From Mytilisepta virgata (taxonomy: Eukaryota > Mollusca > Bivalvia > Mytilida > Mytilidae), in contig CM051511.1 in the NCBI GenBank assembly GCA_028015205.1, positions 31,426,001-31,490,000 of the forward strand: a stretch of DNA of 64,000 bases. Direction: 5' to 3'. Each line of letters begins with the position of its first letter. Within the stretch, counting starts at the first letter, position 1. The position numbers and the translations under genes are program-made. The notes under the pieces were generated by a model. That model saw only the letters and a program-made list of their open reading frames with translations. It ran no database searches and was not told the origin of the DNA. Positions 15,101 to 26,560 of this stretch are shown here, piece after piece.

Positions 15101-18100
15101 AAGGTTATTTTGATTAATCAGGGTTACATTTTATATTTAAAAAATATATGCTTACCCTAAAGTACAAAATAAGTGGTATGTGCTAAACAAGCAAATATGA
15201 AGCAAAGTTTCAAGTGGATGTGACTAAAACTGTACAACTTCATTATAAACTACCTTGACCAGAAACTTTAATCTGATACAGGACAAACATATGTTATCTT
15301 TGTTATGGACCTTAATTATTGCCGACTACAAATTATCCACGTAGAAACAGAAGTAAACGAACAGACAGACGTACCAAGCAGAAAATGTGGAAAGGGCATA
15401 AAATATGTTCGATTGCAACATAAAAGAAATAACAAGGGCATAGTTCTCACTCACAAGGCTACTACATCATGTTTCTAAAGCCAATAACAGGCATTGCTTG
15501 CAGTCATGATAAGGATAAACAATAATAAAATGGTTTATTGAAAAAATCCACCCAAACAATTTATTATGTGTTTTCCACCATTGAAATAGATCAAATTCAA
15601 TTAGTTCAATTATGACAGTATTTATTTAATAACCTGTAATGTTAATTGTAAAATTGTTAAGGTTTCATTAAGAAAATAAAATTATCAAATTGTGTTTTAC
15701 TATGAAATAGATTATATTGTATGGGAGGTAACTCTAACATGTCTTTTTACAATTTTATTGTATGCACGTGAAAAAAATATCGCCTTCGAACGCCTCATAA
15801 TACAATAATGAAAAAAAAATCCAGTGATCGACAAACACTTTACGAAGTTATTAAACAGTGAAGCGGCATGTAGCCTGGTACTGCTTTTTTTAAAACAATT
15901 ATTTTTAACGTCTCAAAAACATCCTTTTAAAAGAACTATATATTATTTGATTAACCGGGAATTGGAAGCATGCATTGATACCTGAATAACTGAAGTATAA
16001 CCCTGTCTTTCGAAAAATATCAAAACAACTCAATTTTTGTCAATGTCCTTCGCCAATGACATGTGATTTCAAAATGGTTCTGAGAAAGGATGTAATTCCG
16101 AAATGTTTCCATTAACGATAACAGGTTGCATTCAAAACAGAGTTATCGTTCTTTTGGCGATGATCGAAAACGGTAAATGCTAAATGATGGCGTTGATCGA
16201 GAAACGATTGGATATTGGTCGCGTAAATGTCGAGATGATCGTGTACTGATCGGTGAAATATTTGTATTCCGACCAAACTCGATCTCTACACGATCCTTTC
16301 CCGATCAATTCGACCACTACACGACGAATACCCGATCTCTTCTCGAGTGCTTGGCTTCTCGATCATTACTCGAATTTTTTGACATGTCAAAAATTGTCGC
16401 GTAGAAAGTACGAGCGATGGCGAACAAGGTAGTCCACACGGAACATTCCTGTCATGCGAATCAGACCAGTCTCCTGATCGGTTAATCTGATCGAGTTGAT
16501 CTGATCGGCAGTGTGAACCTAGGTTAAAAGAGCATGATTTAGGGGCAAAAACTTCTCTTCATTGTTTCAATGGGACGATTAAATTTTAATTACGAGGGTA
16601 CCAGATTTGATTTTAGAAGGGTTTAATTTAAGGATTTTGGATTATGCATAATGTTTTAGAACATTTACATACTTTTGTACCGGATTAAAAACACGTCTCT
16701 AATTTTATTTTCTTCGCTTCCTTTTCAACTATTATTCCAATTAGGCTATAAATATGTCAATAAGATAGTTTAATTTTATATCATTATGAGCTTAAAAATG
16801 TAAATGTCATTTATGTTGGTTGTATACTAATATCAATATGTTTATCTTGTTTTACAGGATATCTATAACAGTAACAATTGTAGCAGCTGTAATTGTGATT
16901 GTCTTATCGGTGACCTTTACATGTTGTAAATGTGGAAAACTCTGCAAAGGTAATCATTGTAGTTGAGTAGTTACATCCCAGTTCTTATACAAGATAAACA
17001 TGTGGAATATAAATCAATTAGACAACAATATTTTAAGATTAGAATATGTGTAATTACAATTATTCTTGTGTAGAAGTTGATAGTTGGCTTTGGTTTGAAA
17101 GTGTTAGGCCTTGAACACAACTGATGAGTCGTAACTTGAAATGTACAAATCTTGTGCATGGAAATTGGTATCAAAGAATTTTTTTCTACATTTACAGTTT
17201 CAAATTGAAAGATTTAACTTTAATCATTATAATGGAAGATACCAATATTTTCCTCCACAAGATGTGCGCATTTCGCCGATGTCTAAAATGTTTATATATT
17301 AAACCAATATTACAATACATTGAAGAGCAAATTCAAATAGACAAATAAGGTAAATTGTCATGTCATGTCATATACTCTTCCGCCAGTTCACATTTATAGT
17401 TCTTTAGTATTGTAATGGCTTGTTCTTATTATGTTTGATGTGTCTTATTTTTGTGATATATTTGTGTAGTATTTGTTTTCTGTGTTAATGTCCTCACTTC
17501 TTCGCTTTATCTTTGGATTTTCGTCTTGTTAATTTTTTTCAACGTCTGCGGTCATCTTTTGTCGATATTCTTGTTAAGTGATGCACAATTACTTATATTG
17601 TTTTTTTTTCAGGAAATACTTCGATCCGAAATCCAAAGCCCGTCTCTTCCATTAACCTGAATAAAAACATTTCGACCCCTTTAAATGATTCTGGAATATC
17701 TCTCGAAACCGACTCTGTGTCATCAAATTCACAAACATGTTATAAAACAGAAACACTAATTGATGCTGAAGAATCATTTATGCAACCCTCTAAACAGCTT
17801 AATGCACACAGCAATCCAGAAAGAAAAATAGCAAAGGTTTTGCCTTGGAATTATGGTAGGCATGCTTATTTACAGACCAAAATGCAGCGCAGCAATGCAT
17901 TATTGGTACAATAATTATGTATTAAGGTCTTGTTTGTAAGGAGGAGGTCAGCTATATTCCATTATATCATAATAATTCATGCAAAATGACGGGGAGGATA
18001 CGATGAGCCGATACAACAAGAGTAAATTTGAAGATCAAAATGGCCTACAAAAATCTAAAATAAATTATTTCACGGTCAAACAACAATCACTTTAGGTGAG

Positions 18101-18686
18101 ATATATATTAAATCATGATCAGTTAAGTGTTTTATATGGTGTCATGAAAAGCTGTAGCTTTCAATAAACTCAGATTAAGGTAACGTAAGAACACATTAAA
18201 CACAAAGAATTGATATATATTCCAGAGGCACAACCTCTTTCACCGAATGCAAATCTGACAATTTCCAGAGATGTAACATTTTGTGTTGATTTTGTATCTC
18301 TTGGCATTGTAAGATTTTCAAAAGCTGTTTTCAAAATCGATTGGAAAACAAAAATTCTTTGTTAAACATAGATCCTGTACTAGAACATTTATCACGTGTT
18401 GCTGTCTTGGTGGAAAGTACTGGTTGGAAATCACCGGGGTGTTACAAATATGAGAGGGAGAACGAGGTCGCACAAAAATTTCGTATGGAAGTACGAAAAA
18501 AAATATACAATTGCAATTGTATAATGAAATTATTATCAATAATTAAATGAATTCTTATTTTCAGCCAATGATACTAAGAATTCATCAAGTCATGATCAAT
18601 GTGGAATTCCTTTGATCATTCAAGAAAGAACACAAGATTATTTGGATGTGGAGCTTGGGCCAGCAGACCCATTAAGTTCTTTTTAA
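3116..18686 (+). CDS. TNF receptor superfamily-like protein, gene 1 (370 aa, 9 exons)
   Basis: Exons: 3116-3127, 5641-5800, 9641-9772, 11045-11210, 12166-12245, 12454-12559, 16858-16949, 17613-17855, 18565-18686 (TAA). All junctions are GT/AG and one frame runs through. The N-terminus (MEMQNNVIVFCCFIVICGS) is a signal peptide. Residues 27-101 form TNFR-like cysteine-rich repeats, with a CC pair, then C-x2-C-P and WLAD-x-TNSDNVH. Residues 103-156 form a second cysteine module containing SCNC, GKCP and NGTC. A stalk with NVT and NIT sequons leads to one transmembrane helix (about 220-242) and a 127-residue tail. No death domain is seen. The tail has PLNDSGIS near residue 275 and ends with D-Y-L-D-V at Y356. 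Predicted role: cell-surface receptor for a TNF-like ligand; the ligand is unknown. The start was chosen because paralogs 2 and 3 also have a four-codon phase-0 first exon. Identity as a TNFR-like receptor is more certain than exact exon edges. Confidence 0.85.
3334..3353. repeat. Poly-C tract (20 C)
   Basis: Uninterrupted run of 20 cytosines in intron 1 of gene 1, followed by CT- and TA-rich simple sequence. The length may be uncertain because such runs assemble poorly. Confidence 0.9.
4735..5400. repeat. Dispersed repeat in gene 1 intron 1
   Basis: More GC-rich than its surroundings, with strings such as GACTTGGGACAGGCGCAAAA and CCTTCCCGTTAGGGG that I recall as part of a very abundant bivalve repeat. 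No second copy was noticed here, so the call rests on recall. No coding content was seen. Confidence 0.45.
6174..6571. mobile_element. 398-bp MITE with AGGATGTTCGC terminal inverted repeats
   Basis: The left end AGGATGTTCGC is matched exactly by GCGAACATCCT at the right end. The interior is AT-rich with no coding sequence. This is a non-autonomous DNA transposon in intron 2 of gene 1; the superfamily is not determined. Confidence 0.75.
7030..7200. repeat. Dispersed repeat fragment
   Basis: Contains CAGCTCACCTGGTATAGGCC and TTGTCCGTCCATCCGTC, followed by a stretch reading ACCACTGGGACGAA. Related to the mollusc repeat type also represented in the 46-kb tandem array. It lies in intron 2 of gene 1. 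Confidence 0.4.
8158..8400 (-). mobile_element. tRNA-derived SINE, copy A
   Basis: Minus-oriented copy of the element read most clearly at 63183-63432. It runs from a tail (GTTAGGGTTTTACGCCG) to a tRNA-like head (complement of GTGGCCGCGGGG near 8388). Several differences from copies B and C indicate age. Located in intron 2 of gene 1. Confidence 0.7.
10290..10480 (+). repeat. Decayed copy of the GTAYPSGA repeat
   Basis: CTGCTTACTCTTTCGGAGCACCTGAGTC and the following TTTTTGGTGGGGTCCATGTTGTTC match the better-preserved copies at 27.4 kb and 62.4 kb. In intron 3 of gene 1; not a gene. Confidence 0.6.
10735..10860 (-). repeat. Decayed hammerhead-bearing repeat (intron 3, gene 1)
   Basis: On the minus strand it reads CTGATTA, then GTCG-TGAAT-CGAC, then GAAA, then ATGTGCATGTC. 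This is the hammerhead order, but the catalytic G of CTGANGA is T, so self-cleavage is not expected. The flanking complement of GAGCAAAGTCAAAAATGCC matches the bodies of copies at 26.8 and 58.7 kb. Confidence 0.6.
12655..12790 (+). repeat. Fragment of the GTAYPSGA repeat
   Basis: TTTTTTAGTTTTCAGTGTTTATTTGTTGTGCTTGTTC and the following TTTGTTTTCCCAGG closely match the middle of the copy at 27.4 kb. Located in intron 6 of gene 1. Confidence 0.6.
13309..16519. mobile_element. 3.2-kb TA-flanked inverted-repeat element in gene 1 intron 6
   Basis: The left end GGTTCACAC and right end GTGTGAACC are exact inverted repeats, each bordered outside by TA, as in Tc1/mariner-type insertions. Subterminal sequence is also inverted (GATCAGATCAACTCG at left, CGAGTTGATCTGATC at right). 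Blocks at 13309-13920 and about 16150-16519 are dense in GATC and CTCGA words in both orientations. The 2.2 kb between them lacks these words and may be a later insertion. No transposase frame was recognised; open frames in the GATC-rich blocks have repeat-like composition. Confidence 0.65.
14350..14530 (+). repeat. Dispersed repeat, TTTATGTTATTTTTT type, copy 1
   Basis: TGACTCTCTGTTGTGTTTAT, TACTCCTTTATGTTATTTTTT and TTGCTTTGATTGATTG recur at about 40.28-40.42 kb and 43.63-43.75 kb. It is therefore a three-copy dispersed repeat in this window. Confidence 0.6.
17107..17180 (+). repeat. Decayed hammerhead-bearing repeat (intron 7, gene 1)
   Basis: CACAA-CTGATGA at 17116-17127 and TTGTG at 17152-17156 preserve stem I and the first core box. 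Stem II lost its second strand (GTCGTAACTTGAAA) and stem III no longer pairs. Predicted inactive. Confidence 0.65.
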
Positions 18687-20679
18687 AGCAGTTCCTCTGG
18701 TTTCTTAGATCTCTTATCTCTTTTAACCTACCTAATATCTTGAAAAGGTTGAGTGATTAATACATAGTAAATTGATATGTTACTTAATGTTCACATATAG
18801 AATTATTCTCTTTCATCCTAAAGACGTAAACCATAGGAAGAGAATCATTAAATCTGTTTAAGTTTTGAATATCGATTAAAAAGCTTTCCATGTTTTCTTA
18901 ACACACTTGAAAAGTTTTTTTTTGCAAACCAAAACCGAATTAAGGATCAAAATAATCAGTTAATCGGTGGTTGTAAAGTATTCTACTTTCTTATATTTTA
19001 GAGGAAACAGTTGCCCATTCTAGAAAACCAAATATTAATCCAAGAAATTTATATCATCATTTTTATTATTTTGAAACATTTTTTTATCGATAGATTTGTT
19101 CTAAGATTGTTTTTACTTTAGAAACAACTCCTCCAAATTTTTGCTTTGAGGTCAAAAATATAATTTCTTAATTCCAAAATGGCATCATACAAAATTTATG
19201 ATAAAAATAAAATGAATCTTTTTTTTTGGAAAATCATACACAGATATAAACACAAGTGGACTTTTTGAAATTTAAAGATTGCATAGGTTCAAATAAAAAC
19301 AAGACTTTATAAAATACTTGTGATATAAGAATCAAAAAGCATCAAAGAAAATATGTCACGCTATTGAGTTTTGGTCTCACTGGCATTTACTCCATATCCA
19401 TTTGGACATGCTTTGAAGTAAGACTACAATTATTATAGAACTATAGTTTCAGTTTGAAAAACCTTAAGTTGTGAGCATTATTTAACACAATATGTGATAT
19501 CGACACAATTAATTATTGTTGACTTGTTATCTCAAACTTCTTCAACAATAATTTAATTTGCAAGATGGGATAGATTTTTGAAACAAAATGGATTCCATTG
19601 TTTCAAATGGGCCATATTATTTGAGATTTATATTTACATATAACTAAATGCATTTTGCCAAATGTGGCAAAAGATAGTGGGCCAGTTAAACCTGTATTTA
19701 TTTTGTCAGGATTCCTCACCTAGGCAACAAAGGTAAAATTAGAATTATTTCACTATTATTCGAAAAGTTGATACTTCTTTAAGTCATTCTGTACTTTCAT
19801 GTTTTGATTTTTTGTTATTATCTGTGCAACCAAGAAATCGCAAGAGCATTCAAAAGTCTTCTTTTATTTTCGATATCGGATTGTGCATTCAATCTTATAA
19901 TATTAAGAAACCAAATTCCTAAATAAATTCTTGTTGTTTAGAATAAAAAGTTATTCATGCAAAAATTCAAACTCCATTCAAGAATTTTTTTATATAAAAA
20001 AAATACTTTAACTTTAAATCGTCCAAAATAGATATTGGTGAAATTGGCCCTTATCTTTTGCAGGCTATTATGGTATGATACTGTGGTTAATATTAAGTTC
20101 TGAATGAAATAGGCACTCCAAGGTTCCGTTTATTATATGATCACTTTTTCCTTTCACCGTCTGAAAATATTTTGCGCTCCAGTCCGTCCAATTTGCTCTA
20201 CATCATTTTGGGTTGCATATATGACCCATCCTTCACACAAGGGTAATATTTTCACGAGAGTTCCACAAACAACCTTTGCCTTCATCGTTTTTCGACTGAA
20301 ATTTAATTTCGCCAGGATTTATTTCTCAAAGTTATCAAATATTATGAAGATAGTGAATCATTATAGTTAATATTCAATCGCGCTCGTAACAGAAATGACG
20401 AGATCTTGTGCTTTGTGATTTCGACTGAAGGCTGGGTGACTTCCTGTGGAATGATACTTGACTACGGAACGGAATGTTCCTGCTACGGAGGTTGATATAT
20501 GACCACGTATTGCTTCGGCTTTCAGCGTCCTCGGTGGACGTGTGGTTTAGCTATATAGGTAGTACATTGGACATCATAACTGCTAAATAATGATCACTTA
20601 ACTGTCAATATAGAGTTTGCTAGCTCGAATACAGCAAGGTGTGTTCGACTTCTCGCTTTAATTGAAAACGGATTGCTAG

Positions 20680-20810
20680 TATTCCTGTCGAAGGGTCGGT
20701 GAGGCTCGCGGGTTCCATCGATTTCCTCCACAAAGACAGTAGCCGCCACGATATGGCAAAATTGCCGTAACTGTGGCGTAAATCACACCAGTCATTTTGA
20801 CCATGGGTCT
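20680..20810 (+). mobile_element. SINE tail fragment, copy E
   Basis: AGTAGCCGCCACGATATGGC and the following TGTGGCGTAAATCACACC correspond to the tail half of the 63-kb SINE. The tRNA-like head is absent. Confidence 0.5.
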
Positions 20811-21300
20811 ATTTAACGAGTCAAATTTTGACGGAATATGTTTATCCTGGTCTCAAAACTGGTATAGTTGCCTGATTTGGATTTACTGCCGTAAAGAAAT
20901 GCGATAGTTTCGAATTACGTCCGTTACCGGAAAATATATTTCATTATCAGACATCACGTCACAAACGGTTTATATTGTTTAGCTTCTGGTTAATAGAATC
21001 CTTTAAAATACATGTAATAAGAAAACGTAAATTTTGGATAAGTATATGTTTGGCTTCCCCTTAGATAGTCACGTCAAAGTATTAAATTAACGCTTATTCA
21101 AAATATTTAACTGATGATGTTATGTGCTTGATGATTTTATATCATGAGAGGATACAGACTAACCTATCAAACTGATACATGACATCATATGATAAAGCGA
21201 TCATAAATGAAGAGTATATTTGGGGATTATCATGATTCGAAACTATCGTAATGCTATAAAAGTAAATCAATATGGTAACAAAAAAAAACAAAATAAAAAG

Positions 21301-21400
21301 AGAACTGTCAAAAGGACAGTTCTGTCAGCCCAAGGTATAAACACCATAATCAATAATGGTGTCATGCTACCTAAGGCATTTACGCTTTAGGGCTACCGAG
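21301..21400 (+). other. Cluster of adjacent hairpins
   Basis: AGAACTGTC and GACAGTTCT form a perfect 9-bp stem around a 5-nt loop at 21301-21323. ACACCAT and ATGGTGT form a 7-bp stem at 21341-21362. CCTAAGGC-ATTTAC-GCTTTAGG at about 21371-21392 gives a third, imperfect stem. Function is unknown; it may be part of a short element. Confidence 0.6.
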
Positions 21401-22423
21401 CCTTGTTTAAGATAGGAGGCAGATATTGAAGTCATTAGATACTTTGTGAAATGTTGTTTGCACCTAAAATTTTAATTGTATAGCTGCATCTTACAATCCC
21501 AAAAATGAAATATATTAAACGTTGATAAGTTATATATATTATACTATTTTATTCGTTAAATTTTCCACAAAAGTGATACGTTATAGTTAATCATCATCGT
21601 TTTTACGGTGAAAATGTTTACATCTTTGTGTTTTCGAAAATAAAAGAATAGAAAGAAAGAAAAAACTACAAAAAACTTAATGCTTATTTTAGGCTTTTGA
21701 CGTTTGTATCAATCAATTAAATTTAAAAAATGTATTGGGTTACCCGTTATATTTAAAATCAATAAAACAAAAATTCCGATGTCAATGTTTTAAGTGAAAA
21801 GTGTTAATTACTATATTTTTTTGATATTATGATGCATGATGCAGTTTAATAACACGGTCTAGTTGCATGCCAAATTAAAAAAAAAGCAAAAAAAACCGAA
21901 CTATTTCACAGTATGTATACCTCCTATCTTTAAACAAGTGAAGGTTTGTATATACATACAACCTTCAAGTAAGTGAGTAGCTTCTTACGTCATACGTGTA
22001 TCTGGTTTTAAGTATACACAATTTAGTACAAAGTGCCATAATTGTGTAATTTATTTGTACACATATGCATATGATGTACATAAACACAATATAGCACAAC
22101 GTGCAATGTATATGTAATGTATACATGTATATAATGTAAATAAACTATATAATATTTCATATACCGGCGTAATATTTGCTTTGGTATCTTTTTACATTGT
22201 TATAAGTCACCGTATAGCCCTTTTCAGAAACTCATTTCTGGGATTCTAAAATTATAATTGAGGCAAGTTGTTTCCCTTGCTGGGACGTAGTACTGGTTCG
22301 CTGCAGTGCAAAACTACAATAAGAACGAAATAGAAATTATTCATTACTTTGATATACAAATATTTCCAGCTTTATAATCAAGTTTGATTACAAGTATGCT
22401 GGAAGCAAAAATATCATAATTAG

Positions 22424-22688
22424 TTCCCAAATTTATATTAATTAAATTAAATTTAAATTACCAGAAATTTCTAAGGCTCTTCCTTATGATGCAGAGGTAA
22501 TCCTTAGCTGAGTTTGGATACCTGTTTGTTTTAATTGTTTTGTTGGTTGTGCTTATTAATTCATCATTTTATCTTTAACCGATTTTCCAATATTTTGATC
22601 TCGAGCACTGCTGATGAGTTGTCAGTAAACGAAATGGCCATACAGTGCATCAAATTTATTTCGGTATTTTGTGATAAGTTTTATTATA
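22424..22688 (+). mobile_element. Hammerhead-containing insertion inside the MITE
   Basis: Absent from the second MITE copy, where the flanking sequences (GAGTAG and TAAACCAAAC) abut. This marks it as a later insertion of about 265 bp. It is AT-rich and non-coding, with the ribozyme motif toward its 3' end. The arrangement suggests a short retroposon or retrozyme-type unit. Confidence 0.6.
22594..22654 (+). ncRNA. Hammerhead ribozyme, type I, apparently intact
   Basis: All core elements are present in order. Outer stem I is TTTGAT (22594-22599) with ATCAAA (22649-22654), with a CTCGA bulge on the 5' side. Inner stem I is GCACTG (22605-22610) with CAGTGC (22643-22648). The CTGATGA box is at 22611-22617. 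Stem II is GTT/AAC closing a seven-base loop (22618-22630). GAAA is at 22631-22634. A very short stem III, ATG/CAT, is followed by the cleavage-site A at 22642. A short stem III is typical of animal type I hammerheads, which are often active as dimers. Activity is inferred from the consensus. Confidence 0.75.
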
Positions 22689-24369
22689 TAAACCAAACAT
22701 TACGTGCAAATTAACAAGTTTTAAACACAGATAATCCTATACACTTCATTGCAGCGAACCAGGGAAATAACTTGCTATAAATTATAATTTTAGAGACAGA
22801 ATCGTGATGGCGGAAATGAGTTTCTGAAAAGGGCTATACATTCCGTAATGCCGGAAAGACGACACAATTTTGGATTTCTAAGTCTTAAAATGAGGGGTTA
22901 TATAACAAAATTCATATTCAATATATATCAGCATTTTATATACGCAACTCCTCCTTAACCACTTATCATATTTTAATGAAATCTTTTCAGATTCTTAACT
23001 ATATAATGTCATTGCGCATCTGCTATTTTTTTATAGGTAAAAACAATTTTTGGGGTTTCTTTTTCCAAAACAAAAACTTACCAAAACATGGATTTTGTCA
23101 CTGTTTTATATTTTGTAGGTACCCATTTTGTATCCGCATTTGTCTTTCCTTTTTTGATGTTTGATCCATATTATTTTTGTGGGTTCCCTTACCTAACTAT
23201 GGACGTTGCAAGCGGTGGGGGTATCATTTTGTGAGCTTTGACCATAGTACCTTTAGTTTCCTGTAGAATGCACAAAAATTTATTCTTGTTGTGAAATAAA
23301 AGTTGTGCCATTTTTCCGGCGTTACCAATTGTACAGGGTATTCTTTTACCAGAATGGAGCAATAGTTTTATTTTTATGGTATATTCGTCTTTAGAGATTA
23401 GTAACCTAAATAACATATCGTACATACGATATTTACATTTAATTGTGCCTTAAGCAAAAATTATTGTAAATATGTTATTTATTGCGCAAGGGATTTAAAT
23501 GTCTGGGTTTATTTTATTATATCAAAACACCATAAGAGCCAATAAACATGATTGCTTCTGTATAGAGTTTTATCTCGCAGGTTATTTAATTCATATCTTG
23601 TATTTTTACACTTACAAAATGTATACATCTATTATGCTTGTAATATTTTTAATTCAATACGGTTTTGTTAGTTTTATGGTGGGGTTACTTTTAATACATT
23701 ATATACTAATAATACTTTTAGTTATTACAGATTGTTCATATATCATGGATATGGTTATAGTTATGGTACTTTTATTAAATGTTACTGTAATTCTTTTAAT
23801 TAATCATGTACTACATTTAATTAATTACATATTTAATACTTTTAATCAATTATATGGCTAATCTGATATAATGTCAATTAAGCTTAATAGTTAAATTTTT
23901 ATCGAGGCTGCCCAAGAAAATGAGCGAATTTAAAGATTTCTATGATTTTGTTATACATATTTTTTAATGAAATTTTTCCTGTATAAAAATGAAAAAGGGA
24001 AGCTATGTTTTAGTAACGGACATGTTTTTCTTATTTTCTATGAATTTCCAGGATAATATTTTAAAGAAACATCAAGACAAGATATATTGCCTTGCAGTCA
24101 AACAAGACAAATTTAGACAAGTTCAGCTCAAGTAAAAGTTAAACATTAAATAATCAATTCTTATTTTTTATGAACTGGTGAACTGATTAAGTACAAGGCC
24201 GGTCTTGTTATTTATTTTTGTCTTGTTTCAAATTTCAATATATTGGAAAAAAATGATAAAGTGAAGATTAAAAAGAAAAAGGGAGGGCAATTTAAAATCA
24301 GAAGTGTTTTACTAATAAAAATGACTTAATTTTCTTTGGTTTTTAAAAGTGATTTTTGTGTAACAGATA

Positions 24370-24640
24370 TAAAGGTTTTTTAGTATCTTCCAGTATTTGT
24401 TACTCTGGTATAACCTGTTTTTTTTCAGTATCTGTAATTTTGGTATAACCAGTATTTTCCAGTATCTTCCAGTATCTGTGACTCTGGTAATAAGAGTATT
24501 TTCCAGTATCTTTTATTCCGGAATACCAGTGTCAACCAGTATCTATTGAATTGCGGATACTGAAGATACTAGTAACAATACTGGGACAAAAATTCATTCT
24601 AGTACAATGTAGTATTGTTCACGATACTAGTAATGTCAGT
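24370..24640 (+). repeat. CCAGTATCT-rich degenerate tandem repeat
   Basis: The words TTCCAGTATCT, CTGGTATAACC and GATACTAG recur at short irregular intervals, on both strands toward the 3' part. No coding sequence. Confidence 0.65.
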
Positions 24641-25455
24641 ATCTTATTTGTAATCTTCATCTTATCCCCGTTACAATTTTTTTCTTGCACCTCAAATAAC
24701 AGATCTTACAGAATATAAAACTTAAACGTTACCCTATAAAGTCATAGTATATTATCCACGTAATGTTTTTATTTTTAAGTTTTATTATCTATTATCTATC
24801 TATTTATTTATTTTCCGTTATTCAGTTTGATCTCTAATTTTATCTCAATCAGAACTAAATTTCATTGAAATTCTTTTGATGTATAGAAAGTAGTGTTTGA
24901 TATTTCTGTTTTACTTTATTTGTATTTTGAACTAAAAATGTATTTTGGACCATAAGTGGCTTACTAGACTTGGGTTGACTTTGCCACAGTTTTGTCTAGG
25001 AAGAGATAGGGAGGATCATATGTAAGAAATTCTGTGTGACGTTGTGTAAAACGATACAAATGAAATGTGAACAGTTATTTTCTAATGCCATTGTGTGCAT
25101 GAAATTATTTAATAAGATTTTCTATATTTTTCCGATTTCAAGGGGGAAATTTTTTAATTAAAAAGGCAGTACCAGGATTTCGGCAAAATAAAGACAGGAT
25201 CACTTTAGGTGTGAAAAGAAAATCCAGGAATTGGGTCAATCGGGAAAGTTTTGGGTTTAAATGAAGATAATATTGCGGCCGAAATTGGGACGAAAAAAAT
25301 AGGCAGGATCAAACATTTGATCCTTGCATCCCCCCTTAAAATCAAATAGTTGCTACCTAAACAAAATAAACAAATACGAATCCTATAAATAAATTGTAGT
25401 TTACCTACAAGTGTTGCATGTAGTTAGTGTTTTTGCCATAATAGTCCTGAAGTCC

Positions 25456-25690
25456 TGAAGAAGCGGTGGCCGAATCGTTTTTAGGTCTTCCAACTAGCTT
25501 GTAAACGATGAGTTCTTAGGTTCGAATATATCTTCTTTCGACATGTGTTCGACTTCGATCTCGATCTCGATTGACATAGATTGTGATTTGATGGAGTACC
25601 CCGCGTTCTCCGGCTTCTTCCACAAATAAAAAAAACAAATACCGACACGATATAGCCAAATACCATGAATGTGGCGTAACAGCTCCAAAA
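25456..25690 (+). mobile_element. tRNA-derived SINE, copy D (divergent)
   Basis: The head GCGGTGGCCGAATCG and a box-B-like TTAGGTTCGAAT are followed by the body and tail (CCACAAATAAA, ATATAGCCAAATACC, GTGGCGTAA). An internal TCGATC run is specific to this copy. Overlapping open frames on the minus strand are by-products. Confidence 0.65.
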
Positions 25691-26469
25691 ATCGACAAAT
25701 CAATCATGATTTTCTGAGATTGTCAAATTGAGGCATGATGTACTTTTTTAAGCATGCCATTATTTATAGATACACGGGGATAATGACAGGGAGACAGACC
25801 CCCTTTCCGATAGCCTGATTAAAAAGAAAGCTAAAGTTGCCAAATTAACTTTAGTAACGTGGGTGCCATTAATATGCATTGGCAAAAAACAAAACCAAAA
25901 CGGAAAATAAATCGCTATTTATGAATGTTTTACTATCCTAGTTAGTATTTATGAAACACGAAAGTACCCATATATCTTTTCATACATGTACATTAAATTG
26001 ATCTGTCGTCCAAATATTTGAAGACTGCACGACTCTTTAACGAAATATCATTTCTTTTAATAATGCGATACTATATGACCAGCAGCTATTTGAGCGGTAG
26101 CTAGTTTTACGTTTGACACTGCTTTCTAAATTATCTACCGTTCAAAGAATTGTATCATTACGAGCCAGTAATCACCCTAATGTAAGACGATACAAATGTA
26201 TTGTGTTTTATGGAGAAGAGAGTCAGTATAGATAAGGGAGGTTGGAATGCCTACTCATAAAACAATACCAGTTAAATCCCACCAATGTTGGATGTTTGTA
26301 CCATTACTGTTGATTCTGTGTTTGAATTTTATGCTCTGCTGCTGCTTATGTTGATTTCGCCTGAAAGTTTAACGATATGTTTTCATTAAGTGATCGGTTT
26401 GTCGGTGTTAACTATTCAGTTTTAACAACGTTTTGGATTGCTTTTTTTTTGTTTTGTTTTTTTTTAACA

Positions 26470-26560
26470 TTTTAGGCCTTGAACACAAGTGATGAGTCGT
26501 AAATCGACGAAATGTGCACATCTTGTGCATCAAAATTGGTATCATAGAATTATATTTTAA
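26470..26560 (+). repeat. Hammerhead-bearing repeat, near-consensus
   Basis: GCCTTGAACACAA, then GTGATGA, GTCG-TAAAT-CGAC, GAAA, ATGTGCACATC and TTGTGCATC. Every hammerhead element is present, but the first core base is G instead of C, which should abolish cleavage. Confidence 0.7.

Larger units (their letters stand above)
22215..22836. mobile_element. MITE copy 1, TAGCCCTTTTCAGAAA ends, with nested insertion
   Basis: Terminal inverted repeats TAGCCCTTTTCAGAAACTCA and TGAGTTTCTGAAAAGGGCTA are perfect, with TA flanking each side. The body matches the 406-bp copy at 56737-57142 except for an extra segment of about 265 bp (22424-22688) that holds a hammerhead ribozyme. Confidence 0.85.

Noticed and set aside
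23499..23861. 120-codon hydrophobic frame
   Set aside because: Very AT-rich, I/L/V-dominated composition is expected from TTA/ATA-rich DNA. A mitochondrial insertion was considered, but no recognisable mitochondrial protein motif was seen.
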